33,969 bases of DNA. Source: Clostridia bacterium (GTDB taxonomy: Bacteria; Bacillota; Clostridia; Oscillospirales; Acutalibacteraceae). Positions 6,661 to 14,024 of the stretch are shown here, piece by piece. A program made the translations under genes and the position numbers. How positions within the stretch are numbered: the stretch's first letter is position 1; every line of letters begins with the position of its first letter. The stretch covers positions 1 through 33,969 of the forward strand of contig JAFQQN010000013.1 in assembly GCA_017410605.1 (NCBI GenBank), given 5' to 3'. The notes below the pieces were generated by a model. It was not told the DNA's origin, did not search any database, and saw only the letters and a program-made list of their open reading frames with translations.

Positions 6661-6813
6661 AAAAGAAACGACAATTTTCGACAGAAGATTGTCGTTTCTT
6701 TTTGTTCTTTTCACTTTTCTCTTTTCGTTCTTCTCTCTTCTCTAAAGTTGTCGTTTCCAGATAAAAGGTAAGAGAGAAAAGAGACGAGAAAAGGTAGCTT
6801 TGCTTCGCAAAGC
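6661..6813 (+). repeat. Composite palindromic element, copy 1 (also tRNA terminator)
   Basis: The element starts at the base after the tRNA CCA. A perfect 15-bp hairpin (6661-6675 with 6688-6702, loop TTTCGACAGAAG) ends in a T-tract and can terminate the tRNA transcript. A pyrimidine-rich tract follows, then a third copy of the stem arm (TTGTCGTTTC, 6748-6757), a purine-rich tract that roughly complements the first, and finally a small hairpin with a TTC loop (GCTTTGC 6797-6803 with GCAAAGC 6807-6813). Copy 2 at 33402-33535 has the same order of parts with different stem sequences. Confidence 0.7.
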
Positions 6814-6863
6814 ATTTAATTAAAGAACTAATTATGATATAATACATACAGAGGTGATGATGT

Positions 6864-6917
6864 ATGAACAGTCCTTTACTCGATAAATCTCTTGACTTTG
6901 CAACACAGAAGGAATAA
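6864..6917 (+). pseudogene. Start of a four-helix-bundle gene, truncated
   Basis: A 17-codon frame has a good ribosome binding site (GAGGTGAT) and a TATAAT (6838-6843) upstream. It reads MNSPLLDKSLDFA and then ATQKE before a stop. The first 13 residues look like the start of the four-helix-bundle (23S rRNA intervening-sequence protein) family, of which another member lies at 32516-32878; the rest of the gene is gone. Alternatively it is an unrelated short peptide. The remainder of 6814-7028 shows no further gene. Confidence 0.4.
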
Positions 6918-7028
6918 TTTTTGTTGTTCCTCAGCTGCCAAAAACAAATAACATGCAACGTTCAAACGCAATAAAAAACTTACTACAGTTGTAAATGATA
7001 TATTGTGTAATCCAACCCTAACCCGCTA

Positions 7029-7057
7029 TTGCACAAAGCAAAAATATATGCTATATT
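7029..7057 (+). promoter_or_regulatory. Promoter of the unknown gene at 7077
   Basis: TTGCAC (7029-7034) and TATATT (7052-7057) are 17 bp apart. This promoter occupies the place where a longer TTG-started frame could begin, so the ATG at 7077 is the better start. Confidence 0.6.
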
Positions 7058-7076
7058 CTTAATTGAGGTGATACAA

Positions 7077-7580
7077 ATGATTTTCGGACCTGCTTCAAAA
7101 GAACAATTATATGAATGGCGAACAATCCACAAACAATATAAAAACAAACTAATTCCAAACCGAAAAAGCGGCAAAGAAGTATTAAGCTTTCTTCAAAATA
7201 AATATTCCCTTGAAGAGTTTAATGAGGAAAAAGCTTTTCTTGCAATTACACAAACTGTTTTAAATAACCAATTTCAAAAGCAAAAGCTTCCCGAAAATTC
7301 AATCCCTAAACCAAGGTGTTATATTTTAAAGAATGAGGGCAACGGTAAATTTATTTACGATAATCAAGAGGACATATGGAAAGGTATCCCTATTTTTATT
7401 GGTATTGATTTAAGCTCGGGCTATGTTCAAATTGAGGGAAGCTGCATTTTGTATGATGAAATTTATGCGTTTCAAGGCATAGATGAATATGATATTGAAA
7501 ACTGTGCAAGGGTCGCAGATTATATAGATTGCTTAAAAAAATTCAACCCACAGCTTTACCAAAAATTACAAAAAGACTAA
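7077..7580 (+). CDS. Protein of unknown function, 167 residues
   Basis: I do not recognise this family. The protein begins MIFGPASKEQLYEWRTIHKQ, is soluble, and has no signal peptide or membrane segment. Its first half is charged and probably helical; the second half (from about residue 75, PRCYILKNEG) looks like mixed alpha/beta, with IDLSSGYVQIEGSCILYDEI resembling alternating strands. The start at 7077 is chosen for its GAGGTGATACAA ribosome binding site and the promoter just upstream. It lies 58 bp before the ThrE-type exporter genes in the same direction, so it may be transcribed with them, but nothing in the sequence ties the functions. Confidence 0.75.
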   Translation: MIFGPASKEQLYEWRTIHKQYKNKLIPNRKSGKEVLSFLQNKYSLEEFNEEKAFLAITQTVLNNQFQKQKLPENSIPKPRCYILKNEGNGKFIYDNQEDIWKGIPIFIGIDLSSGYVQIEGSCILYDEIYAFQGIDEYDIENCARVADYIDCLKKFNPQLYQKLQKD

Positions 7581-7638
7581 ATTTTAAATTAAGTTTTCTA
7601 ACTCATTATGTCAAAGATAAGTTAGGAGGATAGAAAAA

Positions 7639-8391
7639 ATGAAACAACTTTTTAACTGTGCTATGAGCATTGGCGAAGAAATGTTAATTTCGGGGGCTGA
7701 AGTCCATAGAGTTGAAGAAAGCATCAGACTAATGTGTGAGCGATTTGGAGCCAAACGTGTTGATGTTTTTATAATAACCAGCAGTATGGTTGCAACCCTA
7801 TACACAAAAGAGGGCGACAGCTTTACTGAAACACGCCGCATAAGTACAATAAGCAACAATTTCGAAAAGCTTCATCGTTTAAACCAGCTTTCAAGAAATA
7901 TTTGCTCTTCAAACCTTACAGCAGAAGAAATAAAAATAATGTTTGAAAAGGCAATAAACTGTAAAACATATTCTTTTATAGTTGAATGTATTTTCTATGC
8001 AATAATAGCCTCAGCTTTCACTTTATTCTTTGGGGGAAATATTATTGAGTCTGTTATTTCTTTTATCACAGGTGCCATTGTAAGGCTAGGTATTCTATTT
8101 TTCGAAAAAACCGTTGGAAACAATATTTTTACAAAATTTTTAGCAATGGTTATTGCCGCCAGTCTTTCCTTTACTGCGCTGAAAATAGGGTTAGTTTCTT
8201 CTGTAGATAAGCTTATTATAGGAAATATTATGACACTCATTCCCGGTGTTGGTCTAACAAATGCCCTGAGAGATTTATTTACCGGCGACAGTATTGCCGG
8301 AATATTAAGAACAATTTCGGCTGTACTTACAGCACTTGCAATTGCTGCCGGGTATTTTCTTGTGACAATTTTGGGAGGGTTTTTAATATGA
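7639..8391 (+). CDS. Threonine/serine exporter, large subunit (ThrE N-terminal type)
   Basis: A 250-residue protein of the ThrE/YjjP (DUF1212) family. The N-terminal half is a soluble domain with the family motif SGAEVHRVEESI (about residues 18-29); from about residue 113 there are four to five hydrophobic segments. In ThrE of corynebacteria this part and the YjjB-like part are one protein exporting threonine and serine; here they are split, as in many Firmicutes. The start has AGGAGGATAGAAAAA upstream. It overlaps the next gene by 4 bp (ATGA), indicating translational coupling and probable complex formation. Export of small metabolites is known for the family; the substrate here is unproven. 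Confidence 0.92.
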   Translation: MKQLFNCAMSIGEEMLISGAEVHRVEESIRLMCERFGAKRVDVFIITSSMVATLYTKEGDSFTETRRISTISNNFEKLHRLNQLSRNICSSNLTAEEIKIMFEKAINCKTYSFIVECIFYAIIASAFTLFFGGNIIESVISFITGAIVRLGILFFEKTVGNNIFTKFLAMVIAASLSFTALKIGLVSSVDKLIIGNIMTLIPGVGLTNALRDLFTGDSIAGILRTISAVLTALAIAAGYFLVTILGGFLI

Positions 8392-8840
8392 CCAATAACG
8401 AAATTTTACAGGTTATAACAGGATTTATTGGTTCTATGGGCTTTGCGGTATTATATAATATTCGAGGTAAACGGCTTATTTTCGCAGGTCTGGGCGGATT
8501 TCTTTCTTGGGGACTGTTTGTTATTTTAAATAAAATTATACCCAATGAAGCTGTTAACTATTTTCTTGTAGCCTTTGTTATATCGGTTTATGCTGAAATA
8601 ATGGCAAGAATTCTTAAAACGCCAACCACAACCTTTATAACTACTTCTCTAATTCCACTTATACCGGGTAGTTCACTTTACTACACAATGGCTTATGCTT
8701 TTGAAAACGATTTTGAGCGATTTCTTCAAAAGGGCGCATACACACTTCAGCTTTCCTCTGCCCTTGCCCTTGGAATTATAGTTGCTACCACACTAACAAA
8801 ACTTATAAATAACTTATTAAATACCAAAAATAAGCTTTAA
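8388..8840 (+). CDS. Threonine/serine exporter, small subunit (YjjB/DUF3815 type)
   Basis: A 150-residue integral membrane protein with four to five hydrophobic segments that corresponds to the C-terminal half of ThrE. The family motif region LIPLIPGSSLYYTM lies at about residues 88-101. The ATG overlaps the stop of the preceding subunit and has GGGAGGG upstream. The two gene products together should make one exporter unit. A terminator follows directly, so this is the last gene of the unit. Confidence 0.9.
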   Translation: MTNNEILQVITGFIGSMGFAVLYNIRGKRLIFAGLGGFLSWGLFVILNKIIPNEAVNYFLVAFVISVYAEIMARILKTPTTTFITTSLIPLIPGSSLYYTMAYAFENDFERFLQKGAYTLQLSSALALGIIVATTLTKLINNLLNTKNKL

Positions 8841-8846
8841 CACACC

Positions 8847-8885
8847 GCCAAAATCTTTTTTCAAGAGGAAGATTTTGGCATTTTT
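8847..8885 (+). terminator. Intrinsic terminator after the exporter genes
   Basis: GCCAAAATCTT (8847-8857) pairs perfectly with AAGATTTTGGC (8869-8879), followed by ATTTTT. Confidence 0.88.
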
Positions 8886-8947
8886 AAAATAAATAGTAAA
8901 GTAAATGAAAAAAGCTTTTTAATTAGTAAAAAAAGGATAAAAAAATA

Positions 8948-8976
8948 TTGATTTTTAGTTCTGAAATTAGTATAAT
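8948..8976 (+). promoter_or_regulatory. Promoter of the Na+-pumping decarboxylase operon
   Basis: TTGATT (8948-8953) and TATAAT (8971-8976) are 17 bp apart. The leader before the first gene is about 90 bp and shows no clear riboswitch or attenuator. Confidence 0.75.
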
Positions 8977-9072
8977 ATATTTGATTGGTTTAAAAATCCT
9001 AATATGCTTTATTCTAGCTATTAGGTGCTTCATAAATCCAACTTAATTTTCTTTGAGCGGAGGTGTAAAATA

Positions 9073-9390
9073 ATGTTGGCTTTAACCTTAAATGTAAACT
9101 ATCCCGATTGGTTTGTTTGCGCTCTTGGTGTTGGTACTGTATTTATCGGCCTTGTTGCAATCATTATTCTTTGTAAGATTTTGGGTGCTCTTTGTCAGAT
9201 AAACACCAAACTGCCTGAAAAGAGCAAAGAACAAGTCTCCTCTGTCACACCTGTTACCCCTGTAAAAGCAGCCGGTCCTGTTGAGATTCCAAATCGACGC
9301 GAAACAATTGCCGCAATTTCTGTAGCAATCGCTGAGGACCTGGGAACAGATGTTTCTGCTATCAGAATTGTTTCTATTGAAAAGGCTTAA
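9073..9390 (+). CDS. oadG: Na+-translocating decarboxylase gamma subunit (OadG-like)
   Basis: A 105-residue protein with one N-terminal membrane segment (about residues 12-36, WFVCALGVGTVFIGLVAI region) and a polar cytosolic tail, the layout of OadG. In this family the gamma subunit anchors and assembles the decarboxylase. The tail ends with a short conserved block (RETIAAISVAIAEDLG, about residues 74-89) common to clostridial OadG-like proteins. The ATG at 9073 is chosen because GGAGGTG lies 8 bp upstream; an upstream TTG-type start would place the ribosome binding site inside the gene. It is the first gene of a four-gene operon. Confidence 0.85.
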   Translation: MLALTLNVNYPDWFVCALGVGTVFIGLVAIIILCKILGALCQINTKLPEKSKEQVSSVTPVTPVKAAGPVEIPNRRETIAAISVAIAEDLGTDVSAIRIVSIEKA

Positions 9391-9436
9391 GATTTGCAAA
9401 ATATTATTGAACAACATATTTTAAGGAGAAAAACTT

Positions 9437-9817
9437 ATGAAAAATTATAAAGTTAATGTTAATGGAACCGAATACAAAGTTTCTATAGAGCTTATCAGCG
9501 AAACAGAGGCAGCCGCTCCTGTTGCTGCACCTGCCGCTCCTGCCACTCCTGCACCTGCTGCTCCTGCCACTCCTGCAGCTCCTGCTGCATCCGCACCTGC
9601 CGGTGGTGAGAAAATTAATGCTCCTATGCCCGGCACCATTCTTTCTGTTAATGTTGCCGTTGGTGATACAGTTTCTAAGGGACAGGTTGTAGCTGTTTTA
9701 GAAGCTATGAAAATGGAAAACGAAATTATGTCTCCTGTTGACGGCAAGGTTACTTTTGTAGGTGTTACAAAGGGTGCAACTGTTGAATCGGGTAGTGCTA
9801 TTTGCGTTATTGAATAA
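9437..9817 (+). CDS. Stand-alone biotin carboxyl carrier subunit
   Basis: A 126-residue biotinyl protein. Residues 1-24 are a short N-terminal segment, 25-55 an alanine/proline-rich flexible linker built of APAAP/ATPA repeats, and 56-126 a biotinyl/lipoyl domain with the biotin-acceptor motif EAMKMEN (K92). It carries the carboxyl group from the alpha subunit to the membrane beta subunit. In classical oxaloacetate decarboxylase this domain is fused to the end of alpha; here alpha lacks it and the carrier is a separate gene, as in methylmalonyl- and glutaconyl-CoA decarboxylases. Its DNA is strongly repetitive because of the linker. AAGGAG precedes the ATG. Confidence 0.95.
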   Translation: MKNYKVNVNGTEYKVSIELISETEAAAPVAAPAAPATPAPAAPATPAAPAASAPAGGEKINAPMPGTILSVNVAVGDTVSKGQVVAVLEAMKMENEIMSPVDGKVTFVGVTKGATVESGSAICVIE

Positions 9818-9829
9818 GGCGGTGCTTTT

Positions 9830-11293
9830 ATGTCTCTCCAGCAAGCCTTAGAAGCTATTTTAAATTTCTGCAAAACCACGGGCTTTGTTTTGTTAGCCAA
9901 TAACTGGCAAATGCTTATAATGGTTGGCATATCATGTGTTTTACTTTATCTTGCTATTGTCAAAAAGTTTGAACCCCTACTTCTTTTACCAATAGCCTTT
10001 GGAATGTTACTCACCAACCTCCCCGGCGCAGAAATGTACCACGAAATGCTTTTTGCCGGTGGCCATGTAAATTGGGAATTTTTTGGCGGTGCAGAATATT
10101 TTAATTCTGCAAACCTTGTAGCTCCCGAACTTTACCAAATTCTTCAAACCGGCGAGGTTGTTTTGAACGGACAAACTATTTTAGGCCATATATCCGGTCT
10201 TTCACTGGACAGTGCCGCAACCTTCAACGCTGCCGGTGCTGTTGTTTCTTCCGCCGGTGAGGTTTTGGCTAACAATGTTAACATAATTATAGATATTATT
10301 GGGCCTACCGTTCAAAACGGCGCTCTAGTTTCGGGCTCTACCGTTTTTGCAACCGGTGTTCAAAGTGTTTCAGCCGGGCTTTTAGATTACCTTTATTTAG
10401 GTGTTAAGCTTGGTATTTATCCCTGTCTTATTTTCATAGGCGTTGGTGCTATGACCGATTTTGGTCCCCTTATTGCCAACCCCAAATCGTTAATTTTAGG
10501 CGCCTCCGCACAGATTGGTATTTTTGCCACCTATTATGCCGCAAAGCTTACAGGAATGTTCAATTCCCTTCAAGCTTCATCTATTGGTATCATCGGTGGT
10601 GCAGACGGCCCCACAGCCATTTATGTTACCGGCAAATTAGCACCTGAGCTTTTAGGCCCTATTGCCGTTGCCGCTTATTCTTATATGGCTTTAGTTCCGG
10701 TTATTCAGCCCCCCATTATGAAGGCTCTTACCACAAAGAAAGAACGGGCAATTGTTATGAAAAACCTTCGCCCTGTTTCTAAAACCGAAAAAATTGTTTT
10801 CCCCATCGTTGTAACAGCCTTTGTTGCTCTGCTTGTTCCCTCTGCCGCCCCCTTGGTTGGCGCATTAATGCTTGGCAATCTGCTTCGTGAATGCGGTGTT
10901 ACCGAAAGGCTTTCTAAAACTGTTCAGAATGAGCTTATGAATATTGTTACAATTTTCCTTGGCATTTCGGTTGGCGCTACCGCAACCGCCGCAACCTTCT
11001 TAAAGCTTCAAACAATTCTTATTATTGTTATGGGCGTTGTTGCTTTCGGCGTTGCTTCGGCCAGTGGTGTTCTTTTTGCCAAGTTTATAAATTTGTTCCT
11101 AAAAAACAAAATCAATCCCCTTATCGGCTCGGCTGGTGTTTCTGCTGTTCCAATGGCTGCCCGTGTTTCTCAAACAGTTGGCCAGAAGGAAAATCCCGGT
11201 AACTTCCTGCTTATGCACGCTATGGGTCCCAACGTTGCTGGCGTTATCGGCTCTGCAATTGCGGCCGGTGTGCTGATTGCATTGTTTGGATAA
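9830..11293 (+). CDS. oadB: Na+-translocating decarboxylase beta subunit with enlarged loop
   Basis: A 487-residue polytopic membrane protein that decarboxylates carboxybiotin and pumps Na+ outward. Diagnostic blocks include [36 protein letters not shown], and a C-terminal [20 protein letters not shown]. The family is usually around 375-430 residues; this copy carries roughly 100 extra residues between the second hydrophobic segment and the GVKLGIYP helix (about residues 65-185). The extra part is polar, rich in A, V, S and N, and probably lies outside the membrane. The gene starts 12 bp after the biotin carrier, with AAGGCGG upstream, and ends 18 bp before alpha. Confidence 0.95.
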   Translation: MSLQQALEAILNFCKTTGFVLLANNWQMLIMVGISCVLLYLAIVKKFEPLLLLPIAFGMLLTNLPGAEMYHEMLFAGGHVNWEFFGGAEYFNSANLVAPELYQILQTGEVVLNGQTILGHISGLSLDSAATFNAAGAVVSSAGEVLANNVNIIIDIIGPTVQNGALVSGSTVFATGVQSVSAGLLDYLYLGVKLGIYPCLIFIGVGAMTDFGPLIANPKSLILGASAQIGIFATYYAAKLTGMFNSLQASSIGIIGGADGPTAIYVTGKLAPELLGPIAVAAYSYMALVPVIQPPIMKALTTKKERAIVMKNLRPVSKTEKIVFPIVVTAFVALLVPSAAPLVGALMLGNLLRECGVTERLSKTVQNELMNIVTIFLGISVGATATAATFLKLQTILIIVMGVVAFGVASASGVLFAKFINLFLKNKINPLIGSAGVSAVPMAARVSQTVGQKENPGNFLLMHAMGPNVAGVIGSAIAAGVLIALFG

Positions 11294-11311
11294 TAATACG
11301 GAGGTATTTTT

Positions 11312-12718
11312 ATGGAAAATAAAAAGCTTTATATAACCGATACCATTCTTCGTGACGCCCACCAATCACAGGCCGCCACAAGAATGCGTGTTGAAGATAT
11401 GCTTCCCGCCTGTGAATTACTTGATAAAATGGGTTATTGGTCCCTCGAATGTTGGGGCGGCGCTACATTCGATTCTTGTATGCGTTTCTTGGGTGAAGAC
11501 CCATGGGAGCGTCTTAGAAAGCTGAAAAAGGCTATGCCCAACACTAAGCTTCAGATGTTGCTTAGAGGTCAGAATATTCTCGGCTACAAGCACTATGCCG
11601 ATGATGTTGTTGATGCTTTTGTTAAAAAATCTATTGAAAACGGTATAGATGTTATTCGTGTGTTCGATGCTCTTAACGATACCCGTAACATGGAACAGGC
11701 TATGAAGAGCATTAAAAAATACAGTGGTATTTGTGAAGCTGCAATAAGCTACACAATCAGCCCCGTTCATAACGAAGAATACTTTATTAACCTTGCCAAA
11801 AAGCTTGAAACAATGGGTGCAGATACCATTTGTATTAAAGATATGGCTAACCTGCTTTTGCCGGTTGATGCATATAACCTTGTTAAAAAGCTTAAAGAGG
11901 CTGTAAAGGTTCCTATTCACCTTCACACACACAACACTACCGGTACCGGTGATATGACAAACCTTATGGCCGCTTGGGCAGGTGTTGACATTGTTGACTG
12001 CGCACTTTCCCCCTTAGGCAACGGTACTTCCCAACCTGCGACTGAGGCCTTGGTTGCAACCCTTAAGGGAACTGAGCGAGATACAGGTTTAGACCTAGGT
12101 AAGCTTAGCGATGCCGCTGTTCACTTTAGAAAGGTTGCTAACAAACTTAAAGAACAAGGCAGCCTTGACCCCAAGGTTTTGAATGTTGATACTAACACCC
12201 TCCTCTATCAGGTTCCCGGTGGAATGCTCTCAAACCTTATCAGTCAGCTTAAACAGGCTAATGCAGAGGATAAGTATTATGACGTACTTGCAGAAATTCC
12301 TCGCGTTAGAAAAGATTTTGGTTATCCTCCCCTTGTCACCCCTACAAGCCAGATTGTTGGTACACAGGCTGTACTGAACGTGCTTTCAGGTGAGCGTTAT
12401 AAAATGGTTACTAAAGAATCTAAGGGTCTTCTTAGAGGCGAGTACGGCCAGGTTCCCGGTGAGGTTAACGAGGCAGTCAGAAGAAAAGCCATTGGCGATG
12501 CTGAGGTTATTACCTGTAGACCTGCCGACCTTCTTGAGCCTGAGATGGATAAATACCGCGAGGAAGCTAAAGGCCTTGCCAAGAGCGAAGAAGACGTTCT
12601 CAGCTATGCTCTCTTCCCTCAGGTTGCCGCAAAGTTTCTTGCAGAGCGCGACGCCAAGCCCGAAGCAAAGACTGAGGACGAGGTTCGCACCCTTATTGTT
12701 CAAGATATTACCGAATAA
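11312..12718 (+). CDS. oadA: Decarboxylase alpha subunit (carboxyltransferase domain, oxaloacetate/pyruvate-carboxylase type)
   Basis: A 468-residue cytosolic carboxyltransferase that moves CO2 from the acid substrate to biotin. It shows the full motif series of the OadA/PycB TIM barrel: TDTILRDAHQSQAATRM near the N-terminus with the metal-binding aspartate, LLRGQNILGY, FDALNDTRN, the carbamylated-lysine motif CIKDMANLL and the metal-binding HLHTHNTTG. A C-terminal PYC_OADA domain follows and the protein ends without a biotinyl domain, which is supplied by the separate carrier gene. Oxaloacetate is the expected substrate because of this barrel type. Together with gamma, carrier and beta it would convert decarboxylation energy into a Na+ gradient. 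Confidence 0.95.
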   Translation: MENKKLYITDTILRDAHQSQAATRMRVEDMLPACELLDKMGYWSLECWGGATFDSCMRFLGEDPWERLRKLKKAMPNTKLQMLLRGQNILGYKHYADDVVDAFVKKSIENGIDVIRVFDALNDTRNMEQAMKSIKKYSGICEAAISYTISPVHNEEYFINLAKKLETMGADTICIKDMANLLLPVDAYNLVKKLKEAVKVPIHLHTHNTTGTGDMTNLMAAWAGVDIVDCALSPLGNGTSQPATEALVATLKGTERDTGLDLGKLSDAAVHFRKVANKLKEQGSLDPKVLNVDTNTLLYQVPGGMLSNLISQLKQANAEDKYYDVLAEIPRVRKDFGYPPLVTPTSQIVGTQAVLNVLSGERYKMVTKESKGLLRGEYGQVPGEVNEAVRRKAIGDAEVITCRPADLLEPEMDKYREEAKGLAKSEEDVLSYALFPQVAAKFLAERDAKPEAKTEDEVRTLIVQDITE

Positions 12719-12729
12719 TTCTAAAAGAC

Positions 12730-12756
12730 AAAACCGTTACTTCTTGTAACGGTTTT
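12730..12756 (+). terminator. Hairpin after oadA
   Basis: AAAACCGTTAC (12730-12740) pairs perfectly with GTAACGGTTTT (12746-12756), loop TTCTT, 11 bp after the stop. Confidence 0.75.
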
Positions 12757-12765
12757 AGACTGTAG

Positions 12766-12795
12766 ACAAAGTCCCGAAAGGGGCTTTGTTTTTTT
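12766..12795 (+). terminator. Intrinsic terminator of the decarboxylase operon
   Basis: ACAAAGTCCC pairs with GGGGCTTTGT across a GAAA tetraloop (12766-12789), followed by a T-tract to 12795. A further inverted repeat AAACCCGAAC (12805-12814) with GTTCGGGTTT (12835-12844) follows and may act on the converging strand. The rest of 12845-12921 shows no feature. Confidence 0.9.
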
Positions 12796-12921
12796 GTATA
12801 ACGAAAACCCGAACGTTTCACCGATTGGTAAAAGGTTCGGGTTTGAATGCTTTGGGTAGTTTGAACTTAATGACACGAATTAAAAATGCCTGAAAACCAA
12901 GGATTTTTTCGTTCTTTTTAT

Positions 12922-13542
12922 TTAATTCTTAAAATTAACTACTTTTCTCACATTTTCTGAATTATTATCTATATACTCTATGTAAATCTCCGTTTCATTT
13001 AAGAAAACTAGTTTTTCACAAGTTGCCATAGAAAAATTCAAGTCCAACTCATTTGAATACCTCGAACTTTCGAAAAATCCTTTTATATAAAGTTTTGGCT
13101 TTTCTTCAGGTTTAAAGTAAGCGATATAGTATTCTTTTGTTTTAGTGTTTATGTAATCCGCGTATATGCTAAACGGGTTAAATTCTTCAGATATAGTTTT
13201 ATCGTATACATTGAAATATTTCACAGAAAAAGCGTTCGTTCCAAATCCTAAATGAAGTTTAAGAACACCCTCGCCTTTATCCTCAATTCGAGGTGCGGTT
13301 CCCGTTTTAATATCTTCAACCAATATATCATTTCCACTTGTTATTCTATATCTATATTTTTGTAAGTCTTCCTCATATATTTGGTAAAAGGGTGTTTGTA
13401 TAATATATTTGCTTGTATCAATATCAGTTTGTGAATTATTAATGGGTAAATCATTTTCGCTGTTATTCTCTTGATTAGTACCACACGCAGAAAAAGATAA
13501 AATTAAAACCACAGATAAAATAAGCAAATAGATTCTTTTCAT
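12922..13542 (-). CDS. Lipoprotein of unknown function
   Basis: A 206-residue secreted lipoprotein. The N-terminus has two basic residues, a hydrophobic run and the lipobox SFSAC (C20), followed by an Asn/Glu-rich spacer (NQENNSENDLPINNSQ). The mature domain alternates short hydrophobic strands with charged turns (YQIYEEDLQKYRYRI, KYFNVYDKTISEEF), suggesting a mostly beta fold, but I recognise no family. It starts with ATG after GGCGGTGAT and has its own promoter, whose -35 lies in the adjacent hairpin array. No partner gene is adjacent. Confidence 0.82.
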   Translation of the reverse strand: MKRIYLLILSVVLILSFSACGTNQENNSENDLPINNSQTDIDTSKYIIQTPFYQIYEEDLQKYRYRITSGNDILVEDIKTGTAPRIEDKGEGVLKLHLGFGTNAFSVKYFNVYDKTISEEFNPFSIYADYINTKTKEYYIAYFKPEEKPKLYIKGFFESSRYSNELDLNFSMATCEKLVFLNETEIYIEYIDNNSENVRKVVNFKN

Positions 13543-13562
13543 ATAATCACCGCCTTGGGTGT

Positions 13563-13591
13563 ATTATAGCATAAAAGTGGCGATAAATCAA
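13563..13591 (-). promoter_or_regulatory. Promoter of the lipoprotein gene, -35 donated by the hairpin array
   Basis: On the minus strand TTGATT (13591-13586) and TATAAT (13568-13563) are 17 bp apart, with TGC before the -10. The TTG of the -35 is the foot of the first palindrome in the array. Confidence 0.7.
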
Positions 13592-13754
13592 TGCGGAGCA
13601 TTGTATGTAATCCGCAACTTGTTGCGGTATGTAGTCAACACGAAGTGTTGGATGCAATCATTTCAAAGAAATGTATGTAATCAATCCGAAGGAAAATACA
13701 CCTGCGGTGATGCCATACACGCTACGCGTGATTACATACCATTCCTTCGGATTG
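13589..13754. repeat. Array of variable mini-palindromes with conserved 9-bp linker
   Basis: Four 15-16 bp palindromes follow each other: CAATGC-GGA-GCATTG (13589-13603), CCGCAAC-TT-GTTGCGG (13612-13627), CAACAC-GAA-GTGTTG (13636-13650) and CATTTC-AAA-GAAATG (13659-13673). The linkers between them are TATGTAATC, TATGTAGTC, GATGCAATC and TATGTAATC. A larger unit follows: CAATCCGAAGGAA (13682-13694) pairs with TTCCTTCGGATTG (13742-13754), enclosing two more small hairpins and an inverted linker (ATTACATA, 13731-13738). Stems differ in sequence but each pairs with itself. Confidence 0.85.
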
Positions 13755-13760
13755 GATAAA

Positions 13761-13790
13761 AATAAGACAGTCCGAAGACTGTCTTATTTT
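13761..13790. terminator. Bidirectional terminator next to tRNA-Leu(TAA)
   Basis: AATAAGACAGTC (13761-13772) pairs perfectly with GACTGTCTTATT (13777-13788) across CGAA, with A- and T-tracts on both sides. It terminates the minus-strand tRNA-Leu. Confidence 0.85.
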
Positions 13791-13791
13791 T

Positions 13792-13877
13792 TGGTGCCGC
13801 TGACCGGACTTGAACCGGTACGGTATTGCTACCGAGGGATTTTAAGTCCCTTGTGTCTGCCTATTCCACCACAGCGG
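13792..13877 (-). tRNA. tRNA-Leu(TAA)
   Basis: An 86-nt class II tRNA on the minus strand with long variable arm and encoded CCA. Acceptor GCCGCTG pairs with CAGCGGC. The anticodon loop CTTAAAA gives TAA (Leu). Confidence 0.96.
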
Positions 13878-13898
13878 CATATTAACTTGAACAAATAA

Positions 13899-13928
13899 TA
13901 TGATATTATATTTTTCCTAAAATGTCAA
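13899..13928 (-). promoter_or_regulatory. Promoter of tRNA-Leu(TAA)
   Basis: TTGACA (13928-13923) on the minus strand lies 18 bp before TATCAT (13904-13899). Inverted arms 13884-13892 and 13923-13930 flank the -10 region. The -10 is weak, so the exact hexamer is uncertain. Confidence 0.5.
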
Positions 13929-14024
13929 GTAAAACTTTTATTAAAATAAAGATTTTATAAAATTTTATGCGCATTTAACAAAGAATAAGCCGACGAAGAA
14001 AAGAACATTCCCCATCGGCAGTTT

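Noticed and set aside
7029..7076. Longer N-terminus for the unknown protein from TTG 7029
   Set aside because: This TTG is the -35 box of a 17-bp-spaced promoter, and the ATG at 7077 has the strong ribosome binding site.
9445..9930. Antisense gene rich in alanine and glycine opposite the biotin carrier
   Set aside because: It is the shadow of the A/P-rich linker and biotin domain; it has no ribosome binding site and no independent support.
13589..13754. CRISPR array
   Set aside because: The repeated part is the 9-bp linker, not a 25-40 bp repeat; the variable parts are self-complementary palindromes, unlike spacers; no cas genes are present.
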